Of a stretch of 17,653 nucleotides of DNA, positions 1-8,623 are shown piece after piece. Origin of the DNA: Zelonia costaricensis (taxonomy: Eukaryota > Euglenozoa > Kinetoplastea > Trypanosomatida > Trypanosomatidae). How positions within the stretch are numbered: the first letter of the stretch is position 1; every line of letters begins with the position of its first letter. Position numbers and translations under genes: made by a program. The notes below the pieces were generated by a model that had not been told where the DNA came from, did not search any database, and saw only the letters and a program-made list of their open reading frames with translations. Location of the stretch: contig JASAOO010003020.1 in NCBI GenBank assembly GCA_030849075.1, forward strand, positions 1-17,653, read 5' to 3'.

Positions 1-136
1 GAGTCAAGATAAGATGCGCCACCAGCCTGACGAGAGAGGGGGGGAGGGCGCAGCTCGGACGGAGAAAAAAAAAGCAAGAAGGGGGACGCGCGCAGCCAAA
101 CGCCACAACGCCCACACCGAGAACACAAACAGCGCG

Positions 137-139
<3 letters not shown>

Positions 140-177
<38 letters not shown>
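140..177. repeat. CA dinucleotide microsatellite
   Basis: An uninterrupted AC/CA tract of about 18 units. On the transcribed minus strand it reads TG. Such tracts are common in Leishmania spacers and are prone to length change. Confidence 0.95.
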
Positions 178-178
<1 letters not shown>

Positions 179-717
179 CAGCGACGACAAACGGGGAAAA
201 GGGGGGGAGGAAGAGAAGTGAAGCAGTCGTAGACGAAGTGAGCGCAACGCGGGGTCGAGATGAACAGCCGGCGGGGGGCGCGCGGGGTCGAGGCTGCGGT
301 GCAGGGAAGCGGAAGAGGAGCGACTCGGCAATGGACGCGGGGCGAGCAGAGGGAGGTTGGAAGAGGGCGGAAGTGGGTTTTGGTGTGCAAGGGGCACAGA
401 AGCAGATGGAAGCGGCGCCGTCGCCGTAGCCCACCTCACCCCACTTCTTGTGACGCTGGCGCCGCGGCAGACCACAGCGAACGCGGCGGAGAAGAAAGGG
501 CGAGCTCAGAATATGTGTGTGTGTGTGGACGGCAAAAGGGCGCAGAGCGCAGCAGCAGACAGGAGAGAGAGGGGACGGAGAGGGCGCAGACTCGCCCTGG
601 CAAAGACCAGCACACACACACACACACAGAGACACACACGCAACCCGCAATGGCCAACTGGAGCGATCGCAGCAACGCAACAGGCGCGGAGACGCCGAGG
701 AAAACGACGCAGTCGAA

Positions 718-739
718 GAAAGGAAGGAAGGAAGGCAGG
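718..739. repeat. GGAA-type tetranucleotide repeat
   Basis: Consecutive GAAG/GGAA units sit in noncoding purine-rich sequence and end in a degenerate unit. On the minus strand this is a TTCC pyrimidine tract. Confidence 0.8.
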
Positions 740-2253
740 AAGTTCACCAGACGCACGTGTTCGTCGAGTTGACAGGGAGAGAGTGAGAAGGGGGAGAAGC
801 CCAAAGCGCCTGCAGCACGATCGGGGGGAGGGATGGGGGGAGGGAGTGAAGAATGGGGCTGTTGTTGTTGTTGTAGGGTGGGAGTGGGAGAACGGAGCTC
901 GGGTACGGTCCTGCTTCTCACCACGAGCGCCCAAGGGTGGTGTGAGCTGCGCGCCCGCTTGTTTTTGCCCTTATTGGTCCACGGTAGAGAAAGTGGAAGG
1001 GAACTCAGTGGTTGGGGGGGATGAGGGGAGGGGGGTGCGATGTGAGACGAGAACAAGAGGTTTCACGTCGAGCAGGTGCGGAGCCGCGCACGGTGGTGTG
1101 AGTGTGTGTTTGTGGGTGTTGGATAGGAAGAGAGACGCAGCGGGAAAGAGAGGTGGGAATAGGCGGACGATAGAAGGGCAGCCCACACAGGCGGGGGGCT
1201 GCCACGGTCGCACTCTTCACAACACAAGATGTAAAACAAACCAAATTGTCTGTAGCGGATGCTGAGTAGCGAAGGGACGTCGATGACTGGAGAGCGGAAG
1301 GGAGGCCCACGTGCGGAGAGCAAGGCAGATGATGCTGGGGATGATGCGTGTGACGCCGTGTGGGGCGAGGAGGAGGGGGGAGGGGTGCAGGGATGCAGGA
1401 GAAGCCGGGAGAAGAGGATCGAGGATAACAGAGGCAGAGCCGCGGGGAAGAAGATGAGAGCAAACCGGCAACAACAACAACATAGAACAATAGGAAGTGT
1501 CAGCTCGAGCGCCTGTGCAGCCGCTTTTTCTTTTTTGTGCGCATCAGCGCATATCTGCGCACGTGCACGCACACGTCGATCCCACTTTTTTTTCTCTCTT
1601 CTTCGTCTTGCGCGCGTGCACGCGTGCCGTCGCGGAGCCAAACGCGTTTGTCGTGTCGCTCGCTGTCATCCGTCTCGCGCTGCACCTCTGCGGCTACGCG
1701 CAGTGAGTCTGACTGCTCAACTGGAGGAGGAATGGGGGTGGGTCCCCTTGCTCCTCTCGCCGTATCTGTTGCTTTCATGAAGGTTGAGTTTGCGCGTGTG
1801 ATGGTGCGGGTCTGGGTGCGGAGACCCGCCTCACACGTACGGTCTGTGCTTGCGTTGAGGAGTGAAAGGGGGGGGGGGCCTAAACCATCTGCGCTTGCCG
1901 TCGTGTAGCACGGCGACAGCACAAGTAACGGAAGGCGGTGAGAAGAACAAGGGACGAAGCTGCTGCTGACTACCCCTGTTGGAGGGCCACCACCGCCATC
2001 TCCACATGGCGCCTTCATAGCCCCATGCCGGAGGGATCGAGCAAGGCTCGGACAGAGGGTGCTGGCACGCGACACAGCAAGCAGTGAAACAAGCGAGCCT
2101 GGAGCCTGCAACACACACACACACGCACTTGCACACTTGCACACAAAGTGCAGAGTCCGCCGGAGGGGGGGGACGGGGAGTTACGTGCAGTTCCGCACCG
2201 GAGCACCGACGCAGAGGCACTCTGCCCTGTTTTCCGCTCCGTCGCCGGGCACA

Positions 2254-3519
2254 TCAGAGTCGCGACGGTGTCTCGCCAGACTTCGCCTTGGTGCCAGACG
2301 ACGACGACGTCGTGGCAGCAGCAGCAGCGGCGGCGGCAGCGGCCAAGTCGGCCTTCCGGCCGGGCAGTCGCGCCGCAGCCTCACCGGCGCGGACGTTCTC
2401 CCGGATGATGCGCACGTACGTGTCGCGCAGCGCTGGAATAAGGGTATGGCCCATGCCCTCCACCACGTACAGCCGACTGCCCCGGATGACCGCGGCGAGG
2501 TGTCGCGCGTTCGAGATGGGCACGAGCTGGTCGCAGTCGCCGTGAATGATAATCGTTGGCACGTAGAGCGGGGCGGCGGGCGACTTGCCGGCGGTGCGGT
2601 CCGCCTTTTCCTTTGCAGGCGGCGTCACCGCCGTGATGCGCTGCCGCAGCGCGTCGTCGCGCGAGGCGGCGTTCAGCAGAGCGAGAAACTGACGTGGACC
2701 GCCGTTGATGTAAAGACTGCGCTTGAAGACGCGGGTGAGCTGCTCACGCGCGGCGGCGCGGTCAAAGGGGTACTTGGCCTGGTTGCCCGACAGCTTCTCC
2801 AGCAGCTTCGCGAAGCCGTCCGCGTAGGCAGCAACCCGCTCCGCGTCACGGGCCGCACAGAGTCGCTGACGCTCCTCCGCACTCGCGGCGCTGGCGATAC
2901 GGCTGGCGTACTTCGCGGAGGTCGACTTGGGCATGAGGGAGATGAAGCTCATCATGTCCCGCAGCGCGGGCCACTGCGCGCGGGGCGAGTTCGTGTGCGT
3001 GGACATGAGGGTGAGAGACAGCACGCGGTCGGGGCGGGCAAGGACCATGCACTGCACGATGGTGCCGCCCAAGGAGCTGCCGACGAGGTGCGCCGCCGGA
3101 GTGCGCAGCACGTCCAGCAGGCCGAACGCATCGGCCGCCATGTCGCCCAGTGTGTACACCTCTGGAATCGTGCGAGTGCCCGGGCGGAGCACGGCGTAGG
3201 CGTAGCGTAAGTAGCTCGTCGACCCCGCCGCCTCGCCGCCCTGTTGTTTGGTGTCGAGGTGGGTGCTGCAGCCCACGTCACGGCTGTCAAAGCGCACGAC
3301 GTGGTACGGGCCTGATCGCGAAAGCGCCGTGCAGAACGGGTCGTCCCAAAAGAGCGCTGGTGAGGCAAGTCCCATGACAAGTAGCACACACGGATCCGTG
3401 GGCGAGCCGAACGTGTTGTAGCACAGTCGGATAGCACGACCAGTGCTGCCGCAGCGGCCGACATCCGCGAAGGCATCCGCAGGTCGCTGCACGGCTGTGA
3501 AGGGCGTGGTGGGCGGCAT
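2254..3519 (-). CDS. alpha/beta-hydrolase fold protein with C-terminal SRL (putative PTS1)
   Basis: A predicted serine hydrolase of 421 residues; the substrate is not known. The fold is shown by a PCVLLVMG strand and oxyanion region near residues 43-50, a VRFDSRDVG segment near 75-83, the nucleophile elbow GSSLGG with Ser149, HGDCDQLVP with Asp330, and GMGH with His358. The VMG...W...F pattern followed by R-[FY]-D-x-R-D-x-G-x-S resembles the RdmC/aclacinomycin-methylesterase-like branch of the superfamily. Residues 393-402 are a ten-alanine run followed by a Thr/Ser/Lys tail ending in Ser-Arg-Leu, a type-1 glycosomal/peroxisomal import signal. I chose the ATG at 3517-3519 because it is the first ATG after the best splice-acceptor AG at 3628-3629. 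An in-frame ATG at 3666 would add 49 residues. The gene lies directly downstream of a paralog at 4809-5948. The enzyme class is well supported; the substrate and pathway are unknown. Confidence 0.9.
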   Translation of the reverse strand: MPPTTPFTAVQRPADAFADVGRCGSTGRAIRLCYNTFGSPTDPCVLLVMGLASPALFWDDPFCTALSRSGPYHVVRFDSRDVGCSTHLDTKQQGGEAAGSTSYLRYAYAVLRPGTRTIPEVYTLGDMAADAFGLLDVLRTPAAHLVGSSLGGTIVQCMVLARPDRVLSLTLMSTHTNSPRAQWPALRDMMSFISLMPKSTSAKYASRIASAASAEERQRLCAARDAERVAAYADGFAKLLEKLSGNQAKYPFDRAAAREQLTRVFKRSLYINGGPRQFLALLNAASRDDALRQRITAVTPPAKEKADRTAGKSPAAPLYVPTIIIHGDCDQLVPISNARHLAAVIRGSRLYVVEGMGHTLIPALRDTYVRIIRENVRAGEAAARLPGRKADLAAAAAAAAAATTSSSSGTKAKSGETPSRL

Positions 3520-3627
3520 AGTGTCGCCAATGGCGTCGATGTTGAGTTTGTTTGTTTGTTTTTTTCCTAGGACGACCTGTGCCACGCGGGCGTGGATCTG
3601 ACACGAGCTATAATGGAAGCCGCGAAC

Positions 3628-3730
3628 CTGTGGGCGCCGCAAACACGCAGAGTGCGCCGCAGCCATCCAATAGCGGGAGAGAGCGAGAGCGAAGCGGTGG
3701 GGAGAGATGCAGGGGTGGGGGAGGGGTGGC
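3628..3730 (-). promoter_or_regulatory. predicted SL trans-splice acceptor for the downstream hydrolase
   Basis: On the minus strand a C/T-rich tract (plus positions about 3672-3730) is followed, about 43 nt later, by CACAG, whose AG is at plus 3628-3629. It is the first AG after the tract. This gives a predicted 5' UTR of about 108 nt (3627-3520), with the first ATG being the chosen start. Polypyrimidine plus AG is the established trypanosomatid SL acceptor layout; use of this exact AG is inference. Confidence 0.55.
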
Positions 3731-3998
3731 AAGCACAGCTTGGCGAGTCTCAACGCTCTTTATTCACAGAAGGAAGAACTGCACGGCTTCCTCCGTTGTA
3801 TGACGCGTGTCGACGATTCAGCTCGCACACCCGCTTCTCTCTTTTCTTTTTCGTGGCTCGTTTGTGCTTCGCAGCTTTGGTGGGTGGAAAGTGGTTTGGC
3901 GAACGGAGGAGGGGATAGGGGGGAAAAGGAGGACAAAGACGGGGAGAACCCGGGAAGGGGAGGGGAGAGGGGGCGGCGGTGCGTACAGCTGCCGTGTG

Positions 3999-4018
3999 CA
4001 CACACACACACACACACA
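3999..4018. repeat. CA dinucleotide microsatellite
   Basis: Short uninterrupted CA tract within the inter-hydrolase spacer, followed by further degenerate CACA-rich sequence to about 4090. Confidence 0.9.
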
Positions 4019-4255
4019 AACTGACATCTGCACATGGGCACACATCCGTGTGAGCACACACCAGCACGGAGACACAGATGCACACACGAGTTGTATGAAG
4101 GTGTGGCGAGGTCAAGTGACGTCAAGGGCGTGCCGTCGAGGTGAGGGCTCGAAGCGGGGATACGGGGAAGGGGGGTGGGGGGGGCAACAGAGAAGGACGA
4201 AGACTGGGAGGCATGCGGCGGTGCGCCTCTTCCCGCAGCGCTGCCGAGAGAGCGC

Positions 4256-4308
4256 GGGAAGAAATGCGGAAGGGGGGGGGTCGAGGGGAAGAAATGCGGA
4301 AGGGGGGG
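4256..4308. repeat. two-copy direct repeat, 30-nt period
   Basis: The sequence GGGAAGAAATGCGGAAGGGG plus further G residues occurs twice, offset by 30 nt (about 4256-4278 and 4286-4308). On the transcribed strand each copy is a C-run followed by TTCCGCATTTCTTCC. It lies in the predicted 3' UTR or spacer after the stop of the upstream hydrolase. Confidence 0.85.
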
Positions 4309-4808
4309 CGCTGGCACACCGCAGCGGGTGTACGCCGGAGCGGGCATACAAAGAGAAAAGTATGGCACACCGAAGACGCTACGAGGCAGCGACGAAAGCG
4401 AAGACGAGTGAAAGCGAAGCGAGTTGCTCGACCCGATGCGGGGTCGCCGGACCACGAACCACGGAGACCGCCACGTCGGTCGACCCCACCCCCTCACCCG
4501 CCCCCCGCCGCCGTGAGGTCGTGTGGCAGCGACCAGCGGCAAGTCGCCAAACACAAAGGCGGGAAAGGCGAAGGGCGCTGTCTGAGGCGTGGCAGGCGTG
4601 ATAGCGAGAAGCGGAGGGGGAGAGGAGAGGGGGAGTGCTGTGTCTCCTGTTCCGATAGGGTGTCCGCGACAAGTGCGCCCAGTCGGCGCGCAGGCAGGCA
4701 CGTGGTGCTCCCCCCCCCTCTCTCGCTCCGCAGCCGGCACGAACACCGCCATCAGCACATGCACCTCCCCACCCTACCTCCCTCGCTTCACCTTCCGAGG
4801 GTCCTCGA

Positions 4809-5948
4809 TTACGCGGTGCTCGGAGGCGGCGGGGGCGTTGGCGCGTCGACGGCGCTGCGGGCGTTGAGGATGATGACATCGGCAACAGCACGATGCAGCG
4901 TTGGCGCAAAATAGTGGCCCATCTTTGGAAAGATGACCAGACGCGCGCCGTGGATGGCGTCCGCCATGCGTTGCGCGTTCGCAATGGGAATCAGCGGGTC
5001 CTTGCCACCGTGCACGATCACGACGGGAACGTGAATCGAGGTAGCGCTGGCGCCTTCCGCCGACGGCTTCCCAGCAGCGGCAGCGGCGGGTTCGCGGTTG
5101 ATGCGCGCCTTCAGCTCCTCCGTGTAGTCGCGCGCGCGTGCGATGGCGGGGAAGTGAGCGCTGGCGTGGTGCGACGACCGGGCGTACTCGTACCACATGC
5201 CGGTGCGGAAGTCGTGCTCGTCAAAGTCGATCTCCCCTGCGACGGCCCTGAAGAAGCGCACGCGGAAGTCCAGGACCGACTGCACACTGGACGAGCTCTC
5301 TGGCTGGTCCAGCAGGTGAATCAACATTGAGGGCCGCGGCCAGGCCCGGCCACACGAAGTGGAGTGCAGGCACAGACTCGCGACCAGCTCCGGGTGGCGC
5401 AGGATGAGCCGTTGGGCAATCATGCCCCCCATGGAGCAGCCCACAACATGCGCCTTGGCGATGCCCAGAGCCCGCAGCAGCCCCGCAGCGTCGTCGGCCA
5501 TGTCCTCCAGCGTGTACGGCGGCGGCACCTCCTTGATCGAGGCCCAGGCCGGCAGGGCCAGCTGCAGCATGGCAGGGCGGGGATACTCATCGAAGAACGT
5601 GGACAAGCCGACGTCACGATTGTCGTAGCGGATCACAAAGAAGCCGGCGGCGGCGAGGTACGTGCAGAAGCGACTGTCCCAGAACAGCGCCGAGGAGTCC
5701 ATGCCCATGATCAGCAGCACGCACGGGTCAGTGCGGCGGCCGAAGGAGCTGTAGCAGAGCGTCACATCCTTCCCAGTGCTGGCGCACTTGCCCACGTACG
5801 CAAACTGGTCATCGGGCGGCGACGGGTGGGTGCGGCGCAGCTCCTGCAGCACCGCCGGCGGCACGCCGAGGTCCTCCGGACGGGTCGACCGCGGCACGGT
5901 GTTGGGCGGACTCAGCGACGTCCGCGTCGGGCCCATGTCCGTCACCAT
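4809..5948 (-). CDS. alpha/beta-hydrolase fold protein (paralog of the neighbour at 2254-3519)
   Basis: A predicted serine hydrolase of 379 residues; the substrate is unknown. The core shows PCVLLIMG near residues 75-82, VIRYDNRDVGLST near 105-117, the nucleophile elbow GCSMGG with Ser172, HGGKDPLIP with Asp317, and KMGH with His345. The triad is therefore intact. Over a 47-residue stretch around the first strand it is identical to the neighbouring hydrolase at 30 positions, so the pair is a diverged tandem duplication. It lacks the poly-Ala tail and SRL ending of the neighbour and finishes in a Pro-rich ...PSTA tail, so a cytosolic location is the simplest reading. The start ATG at 5946-5948 lies 36 nt after a strong splice-acceptor AG. 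A second Met four codons in (5934-5936) is an alternative. The frame stays open upstream to about 6455 but crosses an assembly N and low-complexity sequence, and it lies before the acceptor, so I exclude it. Confidence 0.9.
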   Translation of the reverse strand: MVTDMGPTRTSLSPPNTVPRSTRPEDLGVPPAVLQELRRTHPSPPDDQFAYVGKCASTGKDVTLCYSSFGRRTDPCVLLIMGMDSSALFWDSRFCTYLAAAGFFVIRYDNRDVGLSTFFDEYPRPAMLQLALPAWASIKEVPPPYTLEDMADDAAGLLRALGIAKAHVVGCSMGGMIAQRLILRHPELVASLCLHSTSCGRAWPRPSMLIHLLDQPESSSSVQSVLDFRVRFFRAVAGEIDFDEHDFRTGMWYEYARSSHHASAHFPAIARARDYTEELKARINREPAAAAAGKPSAEGASATSIHVPVVIVHGGKDPLIPIANAQRMADAIHGARLVIFPKMGHYFAPTLHRAVADVIILNARSAVDAPTPPPPPSTA

Positions 5949-5984
5949 TGCACTTGCTGCAGGGCGAAGAGAACACTGATACGA

Positions 5985-6036
5985 CTGAGGAAGAGGAGAA
6001 CACGAAGAACGTGTGTGTGGGGGGGGGAAGGAGGGG
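5985..6036 (-). promoter_or_regulatory. predicted SL trans-splice acceptor for the upstream hydrolase
   Basis: The minus strand carries a run of C/T (plus about 6019-6036), a short CACACA interruption, then TTCTCCTCTTCCTCAG ending with AG at plus 5985-5986. Two further CAGs follow at about 5976-5977 and 5957-5958. The predicted 5' UTR is 36 nt or shorter, and the first ATG downstream is the chosen start. The motif is strong; use of the site is inferred. Confidence 0.65.
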
Positions 6037-6300
6037 TAGTCGTGGTAACCTGCAGCGGCAGCAGCAGACGCAGCGGCCTGACCCAATGGGGACCTACTGT
6101 AGTGGGCGTGGATTGGGAAGAAGCACGACGCACAAAGGCTGGATGCGCGCTGTGACCGATGTGTGGGTGTGTGCGTGTGTGTGTGGCAGAATGGGAGACC
6201 AAGGCTACGCAAGAGATTCGAGAGCGGCAGGCGTTGACATGGATGTTCGCTCGGGAACACATACGCGGAGCTGCGGTGCAGCACGCGGGGGGAGTGAGGC

Positions 6301-6316
6301 GGGGGGGGGGGGGGGG
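6301..6316. repeat. G16 homopolymer
   Basis: Sixteen consecutive G residues on the plus strand (C16 in the transcript), followed immediately by CCCC. It lies just left of an assembly join, where homopolymers often break assembly. Confidence 0.9.
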
Positions 6317-6341
6317 CCCCACGGGAAGTGCTTAGCGGAGG

Positions 6342-6436
6342 TGGCAAAGGCGCCCCTCTCTTGGCAGCGCCGGCACCCCCCACCCTCCNTGGCAAAGGCG
6401 CCCCTCTCTTGGCAGCGCCGGCACCCCCCACCCTCC
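6342..6436. repeat. 47-bp direct repeat flanking a single N (probable unmerged contig ends)
   Basis: Positions 6342-6388 and 6390-6436 are identical over 47 bp and directly abut the N at 6389. The most economical explanation is two contig ends that overlap by 47 bp but were joined with an N instead of merged. The true locus would then carry one copy. It lies upstream of the hydrolase splice acceptor and does not affect the coding sequence. Confidence 0.85.
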
Positions 6437-7570
6437 GTCCTGTCTCCCCACACACTCACCGCTGCACTGCCCGCACGTCACGAAGCGCGCAACATGCATG
6501 GGCCGCCGTAGCAGCCGAGATTGCGAAGAGGAAGAGAAAGGGTGGCCGGAATCGGGAGGCCGCGGCAACGCCCCCCCCCCCTGCCCCCCGCACGAGGCTG
6601 CGTTGAATGAAGGCTGGATAACGAGGCCGGGATCGGCGGGGGGCGGGGATGTGCGGTGGCTTCGCCCAAGGCGACTTGCATCACGCCGCCTCTCCGTCGG
6701 TTCTGTGTGGGGCTCTTCTCCCGATCTGTTGCCCTTGACGGGTTCGGTGCGTGCATTCAGTTTATTCTACGACGAGCGCCAGATAAGGAAGTGGCGTATT
6801 CCCGGAAGGAACAGAGCAAGGCATCACGCACGCGCGTCGACACACTCGCAGAGGGGGGCTGAGGGAGAAGGCGACGACAGGCACACACCGAAAAGAACAG
6901 AGAGAGACAGACATGCAGGAGCGGGAACATGGAAGTGAGTCGTGTGTAGGGTGAAGGTAAAAGGCTGGCGCTCAACTTGCAGCGGCAGGCTGCGAACACG
7001 CCTTGACACGCGCACACACGGCAGAAAATGGACAATAAGCGCGTTGACAATGACGACAGTCTGGCAGAAACGAAAAAAAGGCGGTGGGGAACTCATACAA
7101 CACAAGAGAAGCGGGATTCACTGCGGCACACAGACGGACAAGGACAGACACACACAGACACACACAGAGACTCTGAAGGACACCCATACATATATATCCA
7201 CACACTCACGCAGCAGCGGCATGAACAAAGACGTCGTCTACGGTTGTGCCACGACGGACACGTGCAGGCAGGCGAGGCGAGCAGGACCGCGGGGATGGCA
7301 CACAGAGAAGGGACACCATGAAGATAAAAGAGGGAACGCAAGAGGAGCTGGCGGAGTCGAGAGAGGCGACGGTCCCGGACGCGGAGGAAAAAACCCCCGA
7401 AAACGCTGAAGAGAGAAGACGAAATGGGGGACGGAAGGTTTGCGCGTCGCGCACTCGAGAATCGCCACGCCAGGCAAGCAGAGCATGAGGAGGGGGGAGC
7501 AGGGGGTGACTCGAGGAAGAGGACGAGGGAAGAGTGGGACGGGGCAGCGGTGCACGCCGCGTGTGCGTCT

Positions 7571-7579
7571 GTGTGTGTG

Positions 7580-7614
<35 letters not shown>
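7571..7614. repeat. GT dinucleotide microsatellite, interrupted
   Basis: A GT tract with one TTT interruption near 7594-7596. In contrast to most tracts in this window it is GT on the plus strand, so CA in the transcript. Flanking GT-rich sequence starts near 7561 and a CA stretch follows at 7630-7643. Confidence 0.9.
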
Positions 7615-7615
<1 letters not shown>

Positions 7616-8623
7616 TTTGATTGTGCGTGGTACACACACACACCACCGCACGCACACCAGACCACACAGTTTAGGGAAAAAAAGGACGCGCAAGGGGAAA
7701 AAGAAGGCAAAACGACAAACAAGGCAGAGAGACAGAGCTGGGGCCGTGCACGGACGCCACCCAGGTGGAGCGTGAAGAGGGGGTCTCGACGGAGCCCCCT
7801 CAACGCGAGTCCTTTCCCCCCCTCCACCCCACCCCACCCCGTCTTCGCGGACGATGGAGGCAGAAAAGGCTCGAACACACACACACCGACAGCGACAGAG
7901 ACAGAGAAGGCGGCGGCGCCCTACTCGCACAACGCACGCGCAAGTTGGACATCGCGCACACACCACCTCACAAGCACACGAGAACCAAAGCAGACGGAGA
8001 AGAAAAGAAAAGAATGCGGTTTTAGCGTAAAGGGGGAGGGGGAGGTAGCGCACACCGGTGTGTGTCGGGTGGTGAGTACTGTACAACGACAAGAGAGGAA
8101 CCGAGGGGAGGGGGTGGGGGGGCGAGGAGGAAGAGGGGATGGGGAGGAAGGGGACATGGGTTGAGGCAGGCGAAAGGGCGGGGGGGCGCGCGCGAGGGCA
8201 TACGATGAGGCGACCACAAAGAAGAGAACAATCAAACACAATAGAAAAGGAGGGAAGAAGACGAGGGGGCGCAGGCAGGCACCATCACGCGCGTAAACCG
8301 ATCACGGAGTCCGCGGCCGACTATCCTCTCCCGCCACGCCACACTACTGGTCGGCATGCATGCCAAACAGCCACACAAGACACCACAAGCGCCCACTGCA
8401 CCGCGGGCACGACCCGTGACACACGACTAGAAGGACACGGCGACGTCAACAAGAAAGCAGAGGCGGGGAAGGGGGGGGGCGAGCCTCTCGAGCCGATGCG
8501 GCACGAGCAAGACAAGGAGATGCAAGCATGGCGGGGGTGGGGGAGGGAGGGACACGGTACAGCGGCACACAAGGAAGGGAGGCAAAGAAGCCCGAACAAT
8601 GGTGTCAAGCGCGCAGACACACA

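Larger units (their letters stand above)
1..2253. other. noncoding region downstream of the last hydrolase gene
   Basis: No coding region can be supported in this stretch. Open frames on both strands are made of low-complexity Arg/Thr/His or Cys/Val/Pro/Ser runs that come from CA repeats and purine-rich sequence. For the minus-strand transcript it would be the 3' UTR and spacer after the stop at 2254-2256. It holds a long CA repeat near 140-177, a GGAA-type repeat near 718-739, a (GTT)n run near 859-873 and G-rich tracts near 824-845. Around 1500-2050 the composition is more balanced, with plus-strand T-rich tracts near 1525-1536 and 1586-1606. I see no recognisable RNA gene here. Confidence 0.6.
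3630..4808. other. spacer between the two hydrolase genes
   Basis: No gene is supported here. In transcription order it holds the 3' UTR of the upstream hydrolase (stop at 4809-4811), then spacer, then the polypyrimidine tract and acceptor of the downstream hydrolase. It contains a 30-nt-period duplication near 4256-4308, a CA repeat near 3999-4018 and very purine-rich plus-strand sequence near 3901-3975. Open frames in it are low-complexity. Confidence 0.6.

Noticed and set aside
1522..1610. T-rich and C/T-rich tracts on the plus strand that could be a plus-strand splice acceptor or a strand-switch region.
   Set aside because: No plus-strand gene follows and all supported genes in the window are on the minus strand. 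The left boundary of the polycistron is not visible.
2059..3210. A 383-codon plus-strand open frame opposite the downstream hydrolase.
   Set aside because: It is the antisense shadow of a hydrolase whose own frame has clear catalytic motifs, and its translation is Arg/Gly/Val-rich without a domain.
5949..6455. Open minus-strand frame extending the upstream hydrolase by about 169 residues.
   Set aside because: It crosses the assembly N and a false-looking repeat, is low-complexity Pro/Ser/His, and lies before the splice acceptor at 5985-5986.
7238..8239. A 333-codon minus-strand open frame in the gene-free interval.
   Set aside because: Composed of Cys/Val, Thr/His and Pro/Ser runs derived from microsatellites, with no domain. 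Stop-free frames are common in such GC-rich low-complexity DNA.
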